This document shows positions 1-8,136 of a stretch of 64,000 nt of DNA, one piece after another. Each line of letters starts with the position of its first letter. The stretch's first letter is position 1. The position numbers and the translations under genes were made by a program. Source of the stretch: Arcobacter siniprincipis (GTDB taxonomy: Bacteria; Campylobacterota; Campylobacteria; Campylobacterales; Arcobacteraceae); assembly GCF_048571125.1 (NCBI RefSeq), contig NZ_CP182343.1, positions 558,001-622,000 of the forward strand, read 5' to 3'. The notes under the pieces were generated by a model. It saw only the letters and a list, made by a program, of their open reading frames with translations, did no database searches and was not told the origin of the DNA.

Positions 1-201
1 AGCATTTTAACAGTTAAAGATAATGCAAAAGGAATTTCTGAAGATATTATAAACAAGATTTTTAATCCTTATTTTAGTACGAAAAATAATAGTAGTGGAA
101 TAGGGCTTTATATGTCAAAGATAATTGTAGAATCACACTTTGAAGGTACAATTAGTGCTTATAATACCAAAGAAGGAGCTTGTTTTAAAGTTGAAGTATA
201 A
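1..201 (+). CDS. Histidine kinase, C-terminal fragment (5' end outside window)
   Basis: The reading frame is open from the first base and stops with TAA at 199-201, leaving 66 residues. These match the end of a GHKL ATPase domain. VKDNAKGIS is a G1-box-like segment (usually DNGxGI, here DNAKGI), IFNPYFSTK is the F-box-like segment, and SSGIGLYMSK is the G2 box before the last strand. This is the ATP-binding part of a sensor kinase that phosphorylates a response regulator. The sensor half and partner lie upstream of the window. Its last 43 bp overlap the convergent gene that ends at 159. The family is clear; the signal sensed cannot be seen. Confidence 0.85.
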   Translation, partial: SILTVKDNAKGISEDIINKIFNPYFSTKNNSSGIGLYMSKIIVESHFEGTISAYNTKEGACFKVEV

Positions 202-830
202 GATAAGTTAGATTTCTTTAAAAGTAATAAAGAAAGAAGAGTTTCATATAAAACATCTTGTGAATGGTTATATCGAAATTGAGACTCTTTTAAATGCAAA
301 AATAAGTTATTTTTGTTTAGTCCTCTAAATTTCTTTAATCTATTTTGAATAAAATCTTGAATGCTCTCATCACTTTTTGTAAGATACAATAAGGTATATT
401 TATTCTTTTTTTTATCAAATGAAACTTTTGCAGAATTGGTTTTTTTACTATTTTGTAATTGTAAATGAATATTTTCATTTATAAACTCTTGAAGATTTGG
501 AAAAATATTTTCACTATTTTCAAAAATAAAAGCTTTCTTTTGGTATTCAATAAAATAGTTAATGTATGGTCCATTTTTTACATATTTTATTAAAAAGCTA
601 TTATTAGATAAATGATTATTTTTCAATAAATAAAATATTTCATCTTCTTTTGAAAGTAATAATGATCTAATAATTTTATAATAATTATTTATAGTTTGTC
701 TACTTAGATTTAATTTTTGAGCCGTTTGTATTGCTGTATAATCTTCTGTAAAATATTTACAAATCTTTTTTAAAACAGTAGTATCGATTTTGGCATTTTT
801 TAAATAATTTAATATTTCATTGTTACTCAT
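159..830 (-). CDS. IS1016/IS1595-like protein without recognisable catalytic core
   Basis: This protein has 223 residues. Residues about 20-60 (YFTEDYTAIQTAQKLNLSRQ) look like the helix-turn-helix of IS1016-type (IS1595 family) transposases. Residues about 165-205 (FRGLNKNNLFLHLKESQFRY) look like the conserved C-terminus of the same family, usually FxGIxKxxFYLHLKECEFRF. The middle, where the family has its DES(Y/F)FG-type acidic motif and H-x-N-x-x-E segment, shows no such residues. No terminal inverted repeats were seen around the gene, so it is not a recognisable intact insertion sequence. It may be a decayed transposase or a recruited DNA-binding protein. Its 3' end overlaps the convergent kinase gene by 43 bp, yet the frame is intact throughout. 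Confidence 0.6.
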   Translation of the reverse strand: MSNNEILNYLKNAKIDTTVLKKICKYFTEDYTAIQTAQKLNLSRQTINNYYKIIRSLLLSKEDEIFYLLKNNHLSNNSFLIKYVKNGPYINYFIEYQKKAFIFENSENIFPNLQEFINENIHLQLQNSKKTNSAKVSFDKKKNKYTLLYLTKSDESIQDFIQNRLKKFRGLNKNNLFLHLKESQFRYNHSQDVLYETLLSLLLLKKSNLSYTSTLKQAPSLVL

Positions 831-883
831 ACTTGAATTGTATGAAAAAACAATGGCTAAAGAATGTCTAAAAAAACAAATTC

Positions 884-1039
884 TTAATTTATAGGAAATT
901 TCTTTTTCTCTTTAGAATTATTTTGTGAACCACAACCACAAGAACCACCACAACTCTTCTTTTTAAATAGTGATTTATATATGTAAGAAAGTGCAAGAAC
1001 AAAAATAATTACAGTAAAAAGTAGTTCATATAGACTCAT
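884..1039 (-). CDS. FeoB-associated Cys-rich membrane protein
   Basis: This 51-residue gene starts at ATG 1037-1039 and shares an ATGA overlap with the stop of the gene before it, so it is probably translationally coupled. It has one N-terminal membrane helix (LLFTVIIFVLALSYIYKSLF) followed by the cysteine cluster KKSCGGSCGCGSQ and a lysine-rich tail. That layout is typical of the small FeoB-associated Cys-rich membrane proteins found next to feoB in many bacteria. It is the last gene of the feoA-feoB operon here. It probably sits beside FeoB in the inner membrane and may bind Fe(II); the exact role in the family is not established. Confidence 0.8.
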   Translation of the reverse strand: MSLYELLFTVIIFVLALSYIYKSLFKKKSCGGSCGCGSQNNSKEKKKFPIN

Positions 1040-1338
1040 TCTATAATCTCCTTACCTTTTATAGAGACAACATGCCCCTCTCCTGCATCAAAAACAACTT
1101 CATAAGACTCTTTTGGTTTATTAAAAGTAAATTCACTATTCTCATTCATAATACCCTCAATAATCTTTTCGTCATCATGCTTTACATACATTCTTACACC
1201 ACTTCCACTACTTCCATTTGAAAACCCACCTTCGCAAGTGATACTATCATCACCATTGTCAAAGCATGTCATGATGGCCGTATGTGCATCTAAACTACTT
1301 ATTAAAAGTATACTTGCTAGTAAAATTTTTTTAAACAT
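1036..1338 (-). CDS. Small periplasmic protein of the feo operon, unknown function
   Basis: This is a 100-residue protein with a signal peptide (FKKILLASILLISSLDAHTA) and a predicted small beta-rich mature domain. The two cysteines in the mature part (MTCFDNGDDSITCEGG) could form a disulphide. The C-terminal half, with YEVVFDAGEGHVVSIKG, resembles small periplasmic beta-sandwich domains but no named family is recognised with confidence. It overlaps the end of feoB by 8 bp and is coupled to the Cys-rich gene downstream by an ATGA overlap, so it belongs to the Fe(II) operon. A periplasmic iron-handling or FeoB-accessory role is inferred only from position. Confidence 0.7.
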   Translation of the reverse strand: MFKKILLASILLISSLDAHTAIMTCFDNGDDSITCEGGFSNGSSGSGVRMYVKHDDEKIIEGIMNENSEFTFNKPKESYEVVFDAGEGHVVSIKGKEIIE

Positions 1339-3772
1339 ATGTTTCCTTTTTTGTTGGTATTAATCCTAAAGCAAGAGTTATTAATATAATAAAGATATAA
1401 AAATAACCCATAGCTTCAATTTCTGATAAACTAAAAATTGTGCCCATTTGAAAAATAAAAATAGCACATATTAGTCCTAAAGTTATTGGATAAAATAGGG
1501 CAAATAACATCCATTTTAGAGAGTTTGTTTGGATTTTTATCATAATCATTGTGGCTATGCATGGAGGTGTCAATGCCATAAATATTATAATCGCCACAGC
1601 ACTTAGTGGAGAGTATGTATGATTATCTCCTAAAGAGTTATTTTGATTACTCTCATATAATGCACCAAGAGTTGAAACCGAACTTTCTCTTGCTGCAAAA
1701 GAGCTTAAAAATGCCACATTGATTTTCCAATCAAAGCCTGCATATTGGGTAACTGGAACAAAGAATTTTCCAATAGAACCTAAAAAAGAATTCTCAATTT
1801 TATTGTTTTTTAATTCTCTTAGTAATTTTTTTCTTGTATTTAAAAGTATTTTTAACGCTTTATTTATTTTTCTAGCTTCTTTATTTTTATTAGGTTTAGC
1901 AAAAAGAAAAAACAGTTGATTTTTATCTTGAAATTTTTCATCAATAGCTTTTGAAACAGTTACATCTTTTGTATTCATTTTTTCATATTTATATTGAGTA
2001 TAAAAATTAATTAACTCTTTTAGTTCTTTTTTCTCATTTACATAAGTAAAATATGTGCTATGTTTTGTTTGCTTATAAAAAGTATCTTGCATTGCTTTAC
2101 TTTGAATATCATATTGATTTTTTTCTTTTTGCGAGAGACCAGGAAATTGTATTAGTACAAATAAAACTATAGCAACAGCTGCTACAATTGTAACAATCTT
2201 TTTTAAATATAACCAAACCCTATCAAAAACTTTAACTAATAAGCCTCTTAATGTAGGTATATGATAAGAGGGTAATTCCATGATAAAAGGAGTATTTGGA
2301 TAAGCCTTTAAAACACTTATACTTAATAGCTTAGAAATAATCAATGCAATAAATAGGGTAATAGTTGAAATCATAAACATCATCAAAGACATATGTACTT
2401 TAAAAAAAGTTACTATAATCAATATAAAAAAAGGAATCTTTGCTAAACAGTTCATAAGAGGAATAGTTAAAATTGTAGCTATTTTTGCTCTTTTGTCATT
2501 CATTCCTTTTGTTGCCATTACTCCAGGAACTGCACAACCACCTGCAAAAATCCCACTTAAAACTAAGGGCAGGGTAGACTCTCCATGCAAGCCAAATTTT
2601 GAGAAAACTCTATCTAAAATAAAGGCCATTCGTGGCATATATCCTACATCTTCTAGTATAGCAATTAAGAAAAAAAGTATTAAAAATATTGGAATATAAT
2701 TAAGTAAAGCAATAATACTATTCATCATCCAAATAGCAAGTTGAGTCAAATATGGAATGGAACTAATATCTTCACTTGGAAATAGTGAAACTACGGTATA
2801 TTTAACCCAAGCTAGTATGGGCCAAGTTATATTAGTGAGGTCATATCCGTATACTATTGAAAACTTATATAAAGTAAAAATAATTAGACCTAAAATAGGA
2901 AGGGCAAGAAATTTATTTAATATTATTGTATCAATTTTTTCACTTATTGTTTTATTTTGTGTTTTACTTTTTGTTGTACATGATTTTACTAATTCATCTG
3001 CTTTTTCATATCTAATTTTTACAATATATTGTCCAACACTTATTTTATGTATATCTTTAAATTCTTCTTTATACTTCTGAACAATATCAAATATCTCATC
3101 ATAATTGTAATCATTGTTTTTTACAAAAGATTTAATTCCTTCATCATTTTCAAAAAGTTTTATGCAAATAAAATGTTTTGATAATTCAAAAGAATCCACA
3201 TTTAGTTGAGGTTTCAATCTATCAATATATGGCTGCAACTTTTCATAAAACAAGGCAGTGGATACATGAGATATTAAGTCATTATTTACTTCTATAATTG
3301 AATCTTTTAGTTCATTCAATCCTTGTTTTTTTGTAGCTACTGTTTGCACAACTTTTGCATTGACTAATTTTTCTAATTTTTCAAAGTTAATTTCTTGACC
3401 ATTTTGTTTTGCAATATCCAACATATTAAATGCAATAATCATAGGTTTTTGCATATCAAAAAGTTGCATAGTTAAATACAAATTTCTTCTTAAATTTGAA
3501 GCATCAATTGTATTTATGATTATGTTAGTTTCTTTATTTAAGATATAACTTCTTGTGATTTTTTCTTCTTCTGAATATGAAGAAAAAGAGTAAGTTCCTG
3601 GTAAATCAATTACATTGTATCTTGAATCTTTATAAGTATATGAGCCCTCTTTTTTATCAACTGTTACTCCTGGATAATTTGCAATGTGTTGTTTGATGTT
3701 TGTTAACATATTGAAAATAGTAGACTTACCACAATTAGGTTGTCCCACTAAGGCTAAATTGATGCTATTCAT
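1331..3772 (-). CDS. feoB: Ferrous iron transporter FeoB
   Basis: This is an 813-residue inner-membrane Fe(II) importer. The N-terminal G domain shows the P-loop GQPNCGKST at about residues 9-17, the switch II/G3 motif DLPGTYS near 57, and FNMLD (G4-like, NxxD) near 115. The membrane part starts near residue 285 and contains the gate regions, including GIFAGGCAVPGVMATKG with a cysteine in the predicted iron path and SSFAARESSVSTLG. A charged soluble stretch of about 120 residues (roughly 555-680) lies between membrane segments. feoA overlaps its start by 8 bp, and two small genes follow with overlaps. Confidence 0.97.
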   Translation of the reverse strand: MNSINLALVGQPNCGKSTIFNMLTNIKQHIANYPGVTVDKKEGSYTYKDSRYNVIDLPGTYSFSSYSEEEKITRSYILNKETNIIINTIDASNLRRNLYLTMQLFDMQKPMIIAFNMLDIAKQNGQEINFEKLEKLVNAKVVQTVATKKQGLNELKDSIIEVNNDLISHVSTALFYEKLQPYIDRLKPQLNVDSFELSKHFICIKLFENDEGIKSFVKNNDYNYDEIFDIVQKYKEEFKDIHKISVGQYIVKIRYEKADELVKSCTTKSKTQNKTISEKIDTIILNKFLALPILGLIIFTLYKFSIVYGYDLTNITWPILAWVKYTVVSLFPSEDISSIPYLTQLAIWMMNSIIALLNYIPIFLILFFLIAILEDVGYMPRMAFILDRVFSKFGLHGESTLPLVLSGIFAGGCAVPGVMATKGMNDKRAKIATILTIPLMNCLAKIPFFILIIVTFFKVHMSLMMFMISTITLFIALIISKLLSISVLKAYPNTPFIMELPSYHIPTLRGLLVKVFDRVWLYLKKIVTIVAAVAIVLFVLIQFPGLSQKEKNQYDIQSKAMQDTFYKQTKHSTYFTYVNEKKELKELINFYTQYKYEKMNTKDVTVSKAIDEKFQDKNQLFFLFAKPNKNKEARKINKALKILLNTRKKLLRELKNNKIENSFLGSIGKFFVPVTQYAGFDWKINVAFLSSFAARESSVSTLGALYESNQNNSLGDNHTYSPLSAVAIIIFMALTPPCIATMIMIKIQTNSLKWMLFALFYPITLGLICAIFIFQMGTIFSLSEIEAMGYFYIFIILITLALGLIPTKKETYV

Positions 3773-3989
3773 AGCTTACTCTAACTGCTTTAGCTTCATT
3801 TACTCGTAGTGTAATATGATAAGATAATAGTTCTACTTCCAAAGGGTCTTTTAAAGGAGAGTATCTAATAAGTTTTATGGAAGTTCCTTCTATAAATCCC
3901 ATATCATAAAGTTTTTGCAATAATATACCTGTTGCATTAATCTCTTTGATTATTGCAGGTTTAAATGGGATTATTTCATTTAGGGTCAT
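3765..3989 (-). CDS. feoA: Ferrous iron transport protein FeoA
   Basis: This small SH3-like protein works with FeoB in Fe(II) uptake. The start at 3989 (protein begins MTLNEIIPFK, 74 residues) is preferred over an in-frame ATG at 4004. The sequence AAGGTGG lies six bases before the 3989 ATG, whereas no Shine-Dalgarno sequence precedes the upstream one. The core YDMGFIEGTSIKLIRYSPLKD and the ending YHITLRVNEAKAVRV are typical of FeoA. It is the first gene of the operon and overlaps feoB by 8 bp. The 70 bp upstream are extremely AT-rich; no Fur box was accepted there. Confidence 0.93.
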   Translation of the reverse strand: MTLNEIIPFKPAIIKEINATGILLQKLYDMGFIEGTSIKLIRYSPLKDPLEVELLSYHITLRVNEAKAVRVSYE

Positions 3990-4075
3990 TAGCCACCTTT
4001 TCATAAATTATATTAATAGTAAGTATTAATATTATAATGAAAAAATATGGCTAAAATATGTCCGTTTGTGATTAA

Positions 4076-5302
4076 TCATATTTTGTAACCTAATTGTTTG
4101 ATGATTTTTTTGGCCCTTGCATGTTCAAACTTATTTAATAGAGCTTCTTTTAGGTATTTTTTTGAAAAATCTTCTTTTTCTAATTCATAATAAGAAAGGG
4201 CAAGTAAGATGTTTTTTTGCCCATCATTTTTTGAATTTTTTTTGAAATTTGTATTTTCTAAAGTTGAAATTACTTTTTTATAATTTGACTCATTGTAATA
4301 AATATTTGCTAATAAAATTTCGTAATATTCACTTTTTGCATTTGCGTTGGTATTTAAAAGTTTTATGGCATGTTTTATATTTTTTGCATTTAAATGTGAA
4401 TTAATTAAAGTTTTAAAATTTGATTTATTATCTTCTAAAATTCCTTTTTTTATACCATCTTCGATTAAAAGTGCTGCTTTATTATATAAGTCATTTTGTA
4501 ATAATAAATTTATAAAATATTGAATATTGTTTTTATGGTTAATTAGTCCTCTGTCATATGCTAATTCTAAGGTAGAGAGCATCTGTTTTTGATCATTTGT
4601 ATTTTGATAAATCAAAACTAATTGCATCCAATACTCTTCTTTTGATTCAAAATTATTAATCATATATTTAATAATTTCAATAGCCTTAGGATATTGTTTT
4701 AATTCAAAATAAGATGAATACAAAATTTTATACCAAGTTTCCAAATTTGGTTTACTTTTACTTTTTTGATTTTCTTTTGAATCTTTTAAATACTCTTCTA
4801 ATAGTTCCTTCTTGTATTCAATTACTTTCTCGTCATATACAATACTTTGTTTATATTCTTGTGCATAGTAGTATGCTAAAGCTAAATTCTGATAAATGAG
4901 TTGCTTATTAATATCATTTGATTTTAATAATTCCAATGAATATTTTATGCTTTCTTTATATAGAGTTTCAGATAAATATAATTGAGATAAAACATATTTA
5001 ACTCTATTTATTTCATTTGGTTTAAAAACATTTAATTTAAGTATTTTTTCATAATTTGAAATCGCCTCTTTATATTTATTCTGTTCTAAATATATACTTG
5101 AATAGCTTTGTAAAGCATAAGATATTGTAATATCATTTGTATCTTTTAATAATGGTTTTAAAAGATTAGATGCTTGTTTATAATCTTTTGTTTCAATAAG
5201 TTTTTCTGCTTCTTGAAGCTTTTTAAAGTTTGTACTTGAAAGAGACTCTTTTGCAAAAGATGATAAAATTAAAAGCGTTAAAATTAAGATTATTTTTTTC
5301 AT
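4076..5302 (-). CDS. TPR-repeat periplasmic protein of the TonB2-like module
   Basis: This 408-residue protein has a signal peptide (KKIILILTLLILSSFAKE) followed by tetratricopeptide-like helical pairs across most of its length, for example YKEAISNYEKILKLN and YYNESNYKKVISTLENT. It is the last gene of a run whose order (DUF3450, TtpC, ExbB, ExbD, TonB, TPR protein) matches the TonB2 cluster of Vibrio, where a TPR protein also follows tonB2. It overlaps tonB by 4 bp. The likely role is a periplasmic accessory of the TonB motor. No catalytic residues are expected, and its partner is not shown by sequence. Confidence 0.8.
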   Translation of the reverse strand: MKKIILILTLLILSSFAKESLSSTNFKKLQEAEKLIETKDYKQASNLLKPLLKDTNDITISYALQSYSSIYLEQNKYKEAISNYEKILKLNVFKPNEINRVKYVLSQLYLSETLYKESIKYSLELLKSNDINKQLIYQNLALAYYYAQEYKQSIVYDEKVIEYKKELLEEYLKDSKENQKSKSKPNLETWYKILYSSYFELKQYPKAIEIIKYMINNFESKEEYWMQLVLIYQNTNDQKQMLSTLELAYDRGLINHKNNIQYFINLLLQNDLYNKAALLIEDGIKKGILEDNKSNFKTLINSHLNAKNIKHAIKLLNTNANAKSEYYEILLANIYYNESNYKKVISTLENTNFKKNSKNDGQKNILLALSYYELEKEDFSKKYLKEALLNKFEHARAKKIIKQLGYKI

Positions 5303-5892
5303 ATTGCTAACCTAAAATTAAATTTTATAGTGGCAGTTTTTGAGTATTCACTTCTATTGAACTTCCATCTTTTAATTGCACTTATTGAACTATGTTCAAA
5401 AATACCTTCCGGATTGGATTCTAAAACTTTTACATTAGAAACATAACCATCTTTACCAATATCAAAAATTAATTTGACATAACCTTCTTGTTTTCTAGAT
5501 TTTGCTTGTCTTGGGTACTTTGGATTTACTTTTTTTAAGGGTGCTAAAGTATTTGCATCTAAAATAACTTTTGCACCAGATAGTGATGATATTTTTGATA
5601 TCTCGATTTTTTGCTGAATTTTAAAAGGAACAATTTTCACATTTTTTTCAGGTTCTGTAGAATATTTTTTAAGAAATTTTGGTTTTTGCTCTAGTTTTTT
5701 TACTTTTGGTTTTTCTTTAATTCTTTTTTTTCTTTCAATATTTGTATCATCTTTTTCTCTTAAATATACTAAGTGTCGCAATTGGGTAGGTTCTTCAAAT
5801 TTTTTATTATTGCTATTTGTCATTATAAACATACCAAAAAATAAACCAAGACAAATAATGATAGACAAACTTAAAGCTAAAAGAAATCGCAT
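5299..5892 (-). CDS. tonB: TonB-family energy transducer
   Basis: This 197-residue protein has one N-terminal membrane anchor (FLLALSLSIIICLGLFFGMF). A Lys/Pro/Glu-rich periplasmic spacer follows at about residues 40-90 (KKRIKEKPKVKKLEQKPKFL), then a C-terminal TonB domain with KVNPKYPRQAKSRKQEGYVK and IKRWKFNRSEYSKTATIKF. It transmits proton-motive force from ExbB/ExbD to outer-membrane receptors, two of which are encoded in this window. The spacer is shorter than in classical TonB, as in TonB2 types. The gene sits between exbD (1 bp gap) and the TPR gene (4 bp overlap). Confidence 0.93.
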   Translation of the reverse strand: MRFLLALSLSIIICLGLFFGMFIMTNSNNKKFEEPTQLRHLVYLREKDDTNIERKKRIKEKPKVKKLEQKPKFLKKYSTEPEKNVKIVPFKIQQKIEISKISSLSGAKVILDANTLAPLKKVNPKYPRQAKSRKQEGYVKLIFDIGKDGYVSNVKVLESNPEGIFEHSSISAIKRWKFNRSEYSKTATIKFNFRLAI

Positions 5893-5893
5893 T

Positions 5894-6301
5894 TTAGTTA
5901 TCTCTTAGTGTAGAAATTGAGATATTAAATATACCCGCAAGTCTTATTTGATCCATTACTTTTACTAAAGTACCAGTTTTAGAATCCAAGTCTGATTGTA
6001 TTACCACAGAATTTTGAGAATTTAAGGCTTTTAATCTCTCAATATTTGCTCTTACTGAACGAATATCTACCATTCTTTTATCAATCCAGATTTCATTATT
6101 ATTTTTTATAGCTATTAAGATATTTGCTTTGCCTTTTTGTTCTGATGATTTTGCACTTGGACGATTTACTTCAATACCTGTTTCTTTAACAAAAGAAGTT
6201 GTAACAATAAAAAATATTAACATAATAAAAACAACATCAAGCATTGGAGTTAGATTGATTTCTGTTTCTTCTTTATATTTATGTTGTGAAAATCTTCTCA
6301 T
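5894..6301 (-). CDS. exbD: ExbD-type biopolymer transport protein
   Basis: This 135-residue protein has the classical ExbD plan: a short cytoplasmic N-terminus (EEETEINLTPMLD), one membrane helix (VVFIMLIFFIVTTSF) and a periplasmic domain. The aspartate in LTPMLDVVF is the conserved proton-carrying residue of the ExbD/TolR family. The periplasmic domain carries the usual VVIQSD-type strand. With the ExbB protein encoded 1 bp upstream it forms the proton channel that drives TonB. The order exbB-exbD-tonB is kept with almost no spacing, which implies one transcript. Confidence 0.95.
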   Translation of the reverse strand: MRRFSQHKYKEETEINLTPMLDVVFIMLIFFIVTTSFVKETGIEVNRPSAKSSEQKGKANILIAIKNNNEIWIDKRMVDIRSVRANIERLKALNSQNSVVIQSDLDSKTGTLVKVMDQIRLAGIFNISISTLRDN

Positions 6302-6302
6302 A

Positions 6303-6821
6303 TTATATTACCTTAGAAAGTTCTAGTTCGAATTTTTGTATTTTATATCTGATTGAAAGTTCTAATTTCTTTTCAAATAAAATACCACTAAGTGCTACAG
6401 CCATTCCTGCCATTGTTGGAATAGTAGCCATTGATACACCATTTGCCATAGATTTCACATCACTACTTCCTGTAATTGCCATAACATCAAATACTTCTAT
6501 CATCCCAGTAACTGTTCCTAATAGACCAATTAAGGGACAAACCATAATCATAGTTTTGATTAAATCAAGACCTGATTTAAGTTTAAAAGATGAACTATGA
6601 AGAAAATATCTTTTAATCTCATCTTTAAATTTAGTTTGAGAAGGAATATCCTCTAGTTCTTTTATAATCGCTTTTTTCTCTTTTTTATATGTAAAACTAA
6701 CATAAACATATCTTTCAATTAATAATGTCCATAAAATAATTGCAAGAAAAAAAACAAAATATAAAACTAAACCTCCCTTATCAAAGAAAGAGAATAAATC
6801 ATCTATATATAAATCAATCAT
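6303..6821 (-). CDS. exbB: ExbB-type MotA/TolQ/ExbB proton channel protein
   Basis: This 172-residue protein has three membrane segments: about 18-38 (LVLYFVFFLAIILWTLLIER), 90-110 (TMIMVCPLIGLLGTVTGMIE) and 128-150. The segment PLIGLLGTVTGMIEVFDVMA is the conserved signature of the MotA/TolQ/ExbB family. Its short length matches ExbB2 of the Vibrio TonB2 system rather than the longer ExbB1. A second, longer channel-family protein is encoded just upstream with a 1 bp gap, so the module has both ExbB2- and TtpC-like subunits. Confidence 0.93.
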   Translation of the reverse strand: MIDLYIDDLFSFFDKGGLVLYFVFFLAIILWTLLIERYVYVSFTYKKEKKAIIKELEDIPSQTKFKDEIKRYFLHSSSFKLKSGLDLIKTMIMVCPLIGLLGTVTGMIEVFDVMAITGSSDVKSMANGVSMATIPTMAGMAVALSGILFEKKLELSIRYKIQKFELELSKVI

Positions 6822-6822
6822 A

Positions 6823-8136
6823 TTACTTCAATGTTTTTGCTAATAATCCAATACTTTGTTCTTCTAATATAGATACAAGTTCTTCTGATTTTGAAGAGAT
6901 GTATGTATATGCAAAAAGAAGTGGTATTGCTGTAACTAATCCTAAAACAGTAGTAATCAATGCAGTTGAAATACCACCTGCCATAAGTTTTGGATCACCT
7001 GTACCAAATAAAGTTATGGCTTGGAAAGTTGCAATCATCCCAGTAACTGTTCCTAATAATCCCAATAAAGGAGTAACAGCTGCTAGAAGTTTTACAAAAC
7101 TTTGGCCTTTTTTTATTTGTGTTGTTTCTTTTAAAATAGCTTGACCGATTTTAATTTCTAAGTCATTAATAGAATTATTTGAATTTTCATAAAAAATATT
7201 TGCAATCTTTCCTAATGAATTATCTTGATTTATTTCAGATATATTTTTCATCTGTTTTTTGATTTTTATTGAACTAATATTTAAAATAATCATTTTAAAT
7301 AAAGCAAAAAGTAAACCTAAGGCTCCTAATATCAAGATAATATATCCTACAATTCCACCTTGTGTTAGTCTGTCCATTATGGTTGGATTATTTGCAATCA
7401 TTTCAAAAAGTGTACCTCTTGTTGGATCAATAATGATATTTGAAATTTCATTTGATGATTCAAAATCTTTTGCTAATTGAACAGCAGAACCACTTGGTTG
7501 AACAGTTAACTCTACTAATGATTTCATGTCATTTGAATAAGTTAAATATTTGCCATTTGAAGTTGCAGCAAATAAACCAACTCTAGTAACTTTTTCTTTT
7601 GTTTTTTCTCCTGATGCTAAAATCACATCAGCATCGTATTGTGCAATATTTCCACTTTTGATAATTTCATCTAACATAGAGTGCCAAAACTCTTTTAATT
7701 CTTGGATATTTGCAAGTTTCTTAGAATTTGATAGTTTTAAAAATTGTTCTTCTTTATTTGAATCTTCAGATGCTGTTAGTGAACTTTGAAAGTTAATTAA
7801 AAAATCAGAAGAAGTCTGTCTAACACTTCCAAATATTTCACCTAAATTAGCTGCTTTTATTTTAAGCTCTTCTTCTTTTTTAGCTAATACTTTTTCTTTT
7901 TCTTCAATTAATTTTTTTAATTGTTCAGTTCGTAAGTCTTCTTTTTTAAGTTCTTCTTCTGTTTGAATAAGTAATTCTTTTTGTTTTTCTTTATTATCAA
8001 TAAATGTTTGCAATCTGTCTTTTTCAGCTTGCATTTCTTTTTTTGAATCATTTTGAACACTTTGTAAAAGTGAAGATAAGTCCATTGAAAATGATAAAGT
8101 ACTAAAAAGTGTTAGAGTAAGTATATATCGTATCAT
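6823..8136 (-). CDS. TtpC-like MotA/TolQ/ExbB family protein with periplasmic coiled coil
   Basis: This 437-residue protein starts with a signal sequence (YILTLTLFSTLSFSMDL). A charged coiled coil follows at about residues 25-105, then a periplasmic domain to about 255. A membrane helix (GGIVGYIILILGALGLLFAL) and a C-terminal channel domain with PLLGLLGTVTGMIATFQAIT complete it. This extended architecture is that of TtpC, which in Vibrio is needed for TonB2 but not TonB1 energy transduction. Its position between the DUF3450 gene (4 bp overlap) and exbB reproduces the Vibrio order. The TtpC assignment rests on architecture and synteny. Confidence 0.88.
   Translation of the reverse strand: MIRYILTLTLFSTLSFSMDLSSLLQSVQNDSKKEMQAEKDRLQTFIDNKEKQKELLIQTEEELKKEDLRTEQLKKLIEEKEKVLAKKEEELKIKAANLGEIFGSVRQTSSDFLINFQSSLTASEDSNKEEQFLKLSNSKKLANIQELKEFWHSMLDEIIKSGNIAQYDADVILASGEKTKEKVTRVGLFAATSNGKYLTYSNDMKSLVELTVQPSGSAVQLAKDFESSNEISNIIIDPTRGTLFEMIANNPTIMDRLTQGGIVGYIILILGALGLLFALFKMIILNISSIKIKKQMKNISEINQDNSLGKIANIFYENSNNSINDLEIKIGQAILKETTQIKKGQSFVKLLAAVTPLLGLLGTVTGMIATFQAITLFGTGDPKLMAGGISTALITTVLGLVTAIPLLFAYTYISSKSEELVSILEEQSIGLLAKTLK

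Noticed and set aside
159..830. A complete insertion sequence around the IS1016-like gene
   Set aside because: No terminal inverted repeats or target-site duplication were seen, and the catalytic residues are not visible.
1719..3080. Plus-strand reading frames of 66-107 codons inside feoB
   Set aside because: They lie wholly inside feoB, have no ribosome-binding sites and show no recognisable domain. They are frame shadows.
4005..4045. Fur box upstream of feoA
   Set aside because: The region is AT-rich with TATTAAT repeats, but no stretch matches the two well-supported boxes in this window, so it was not listed.
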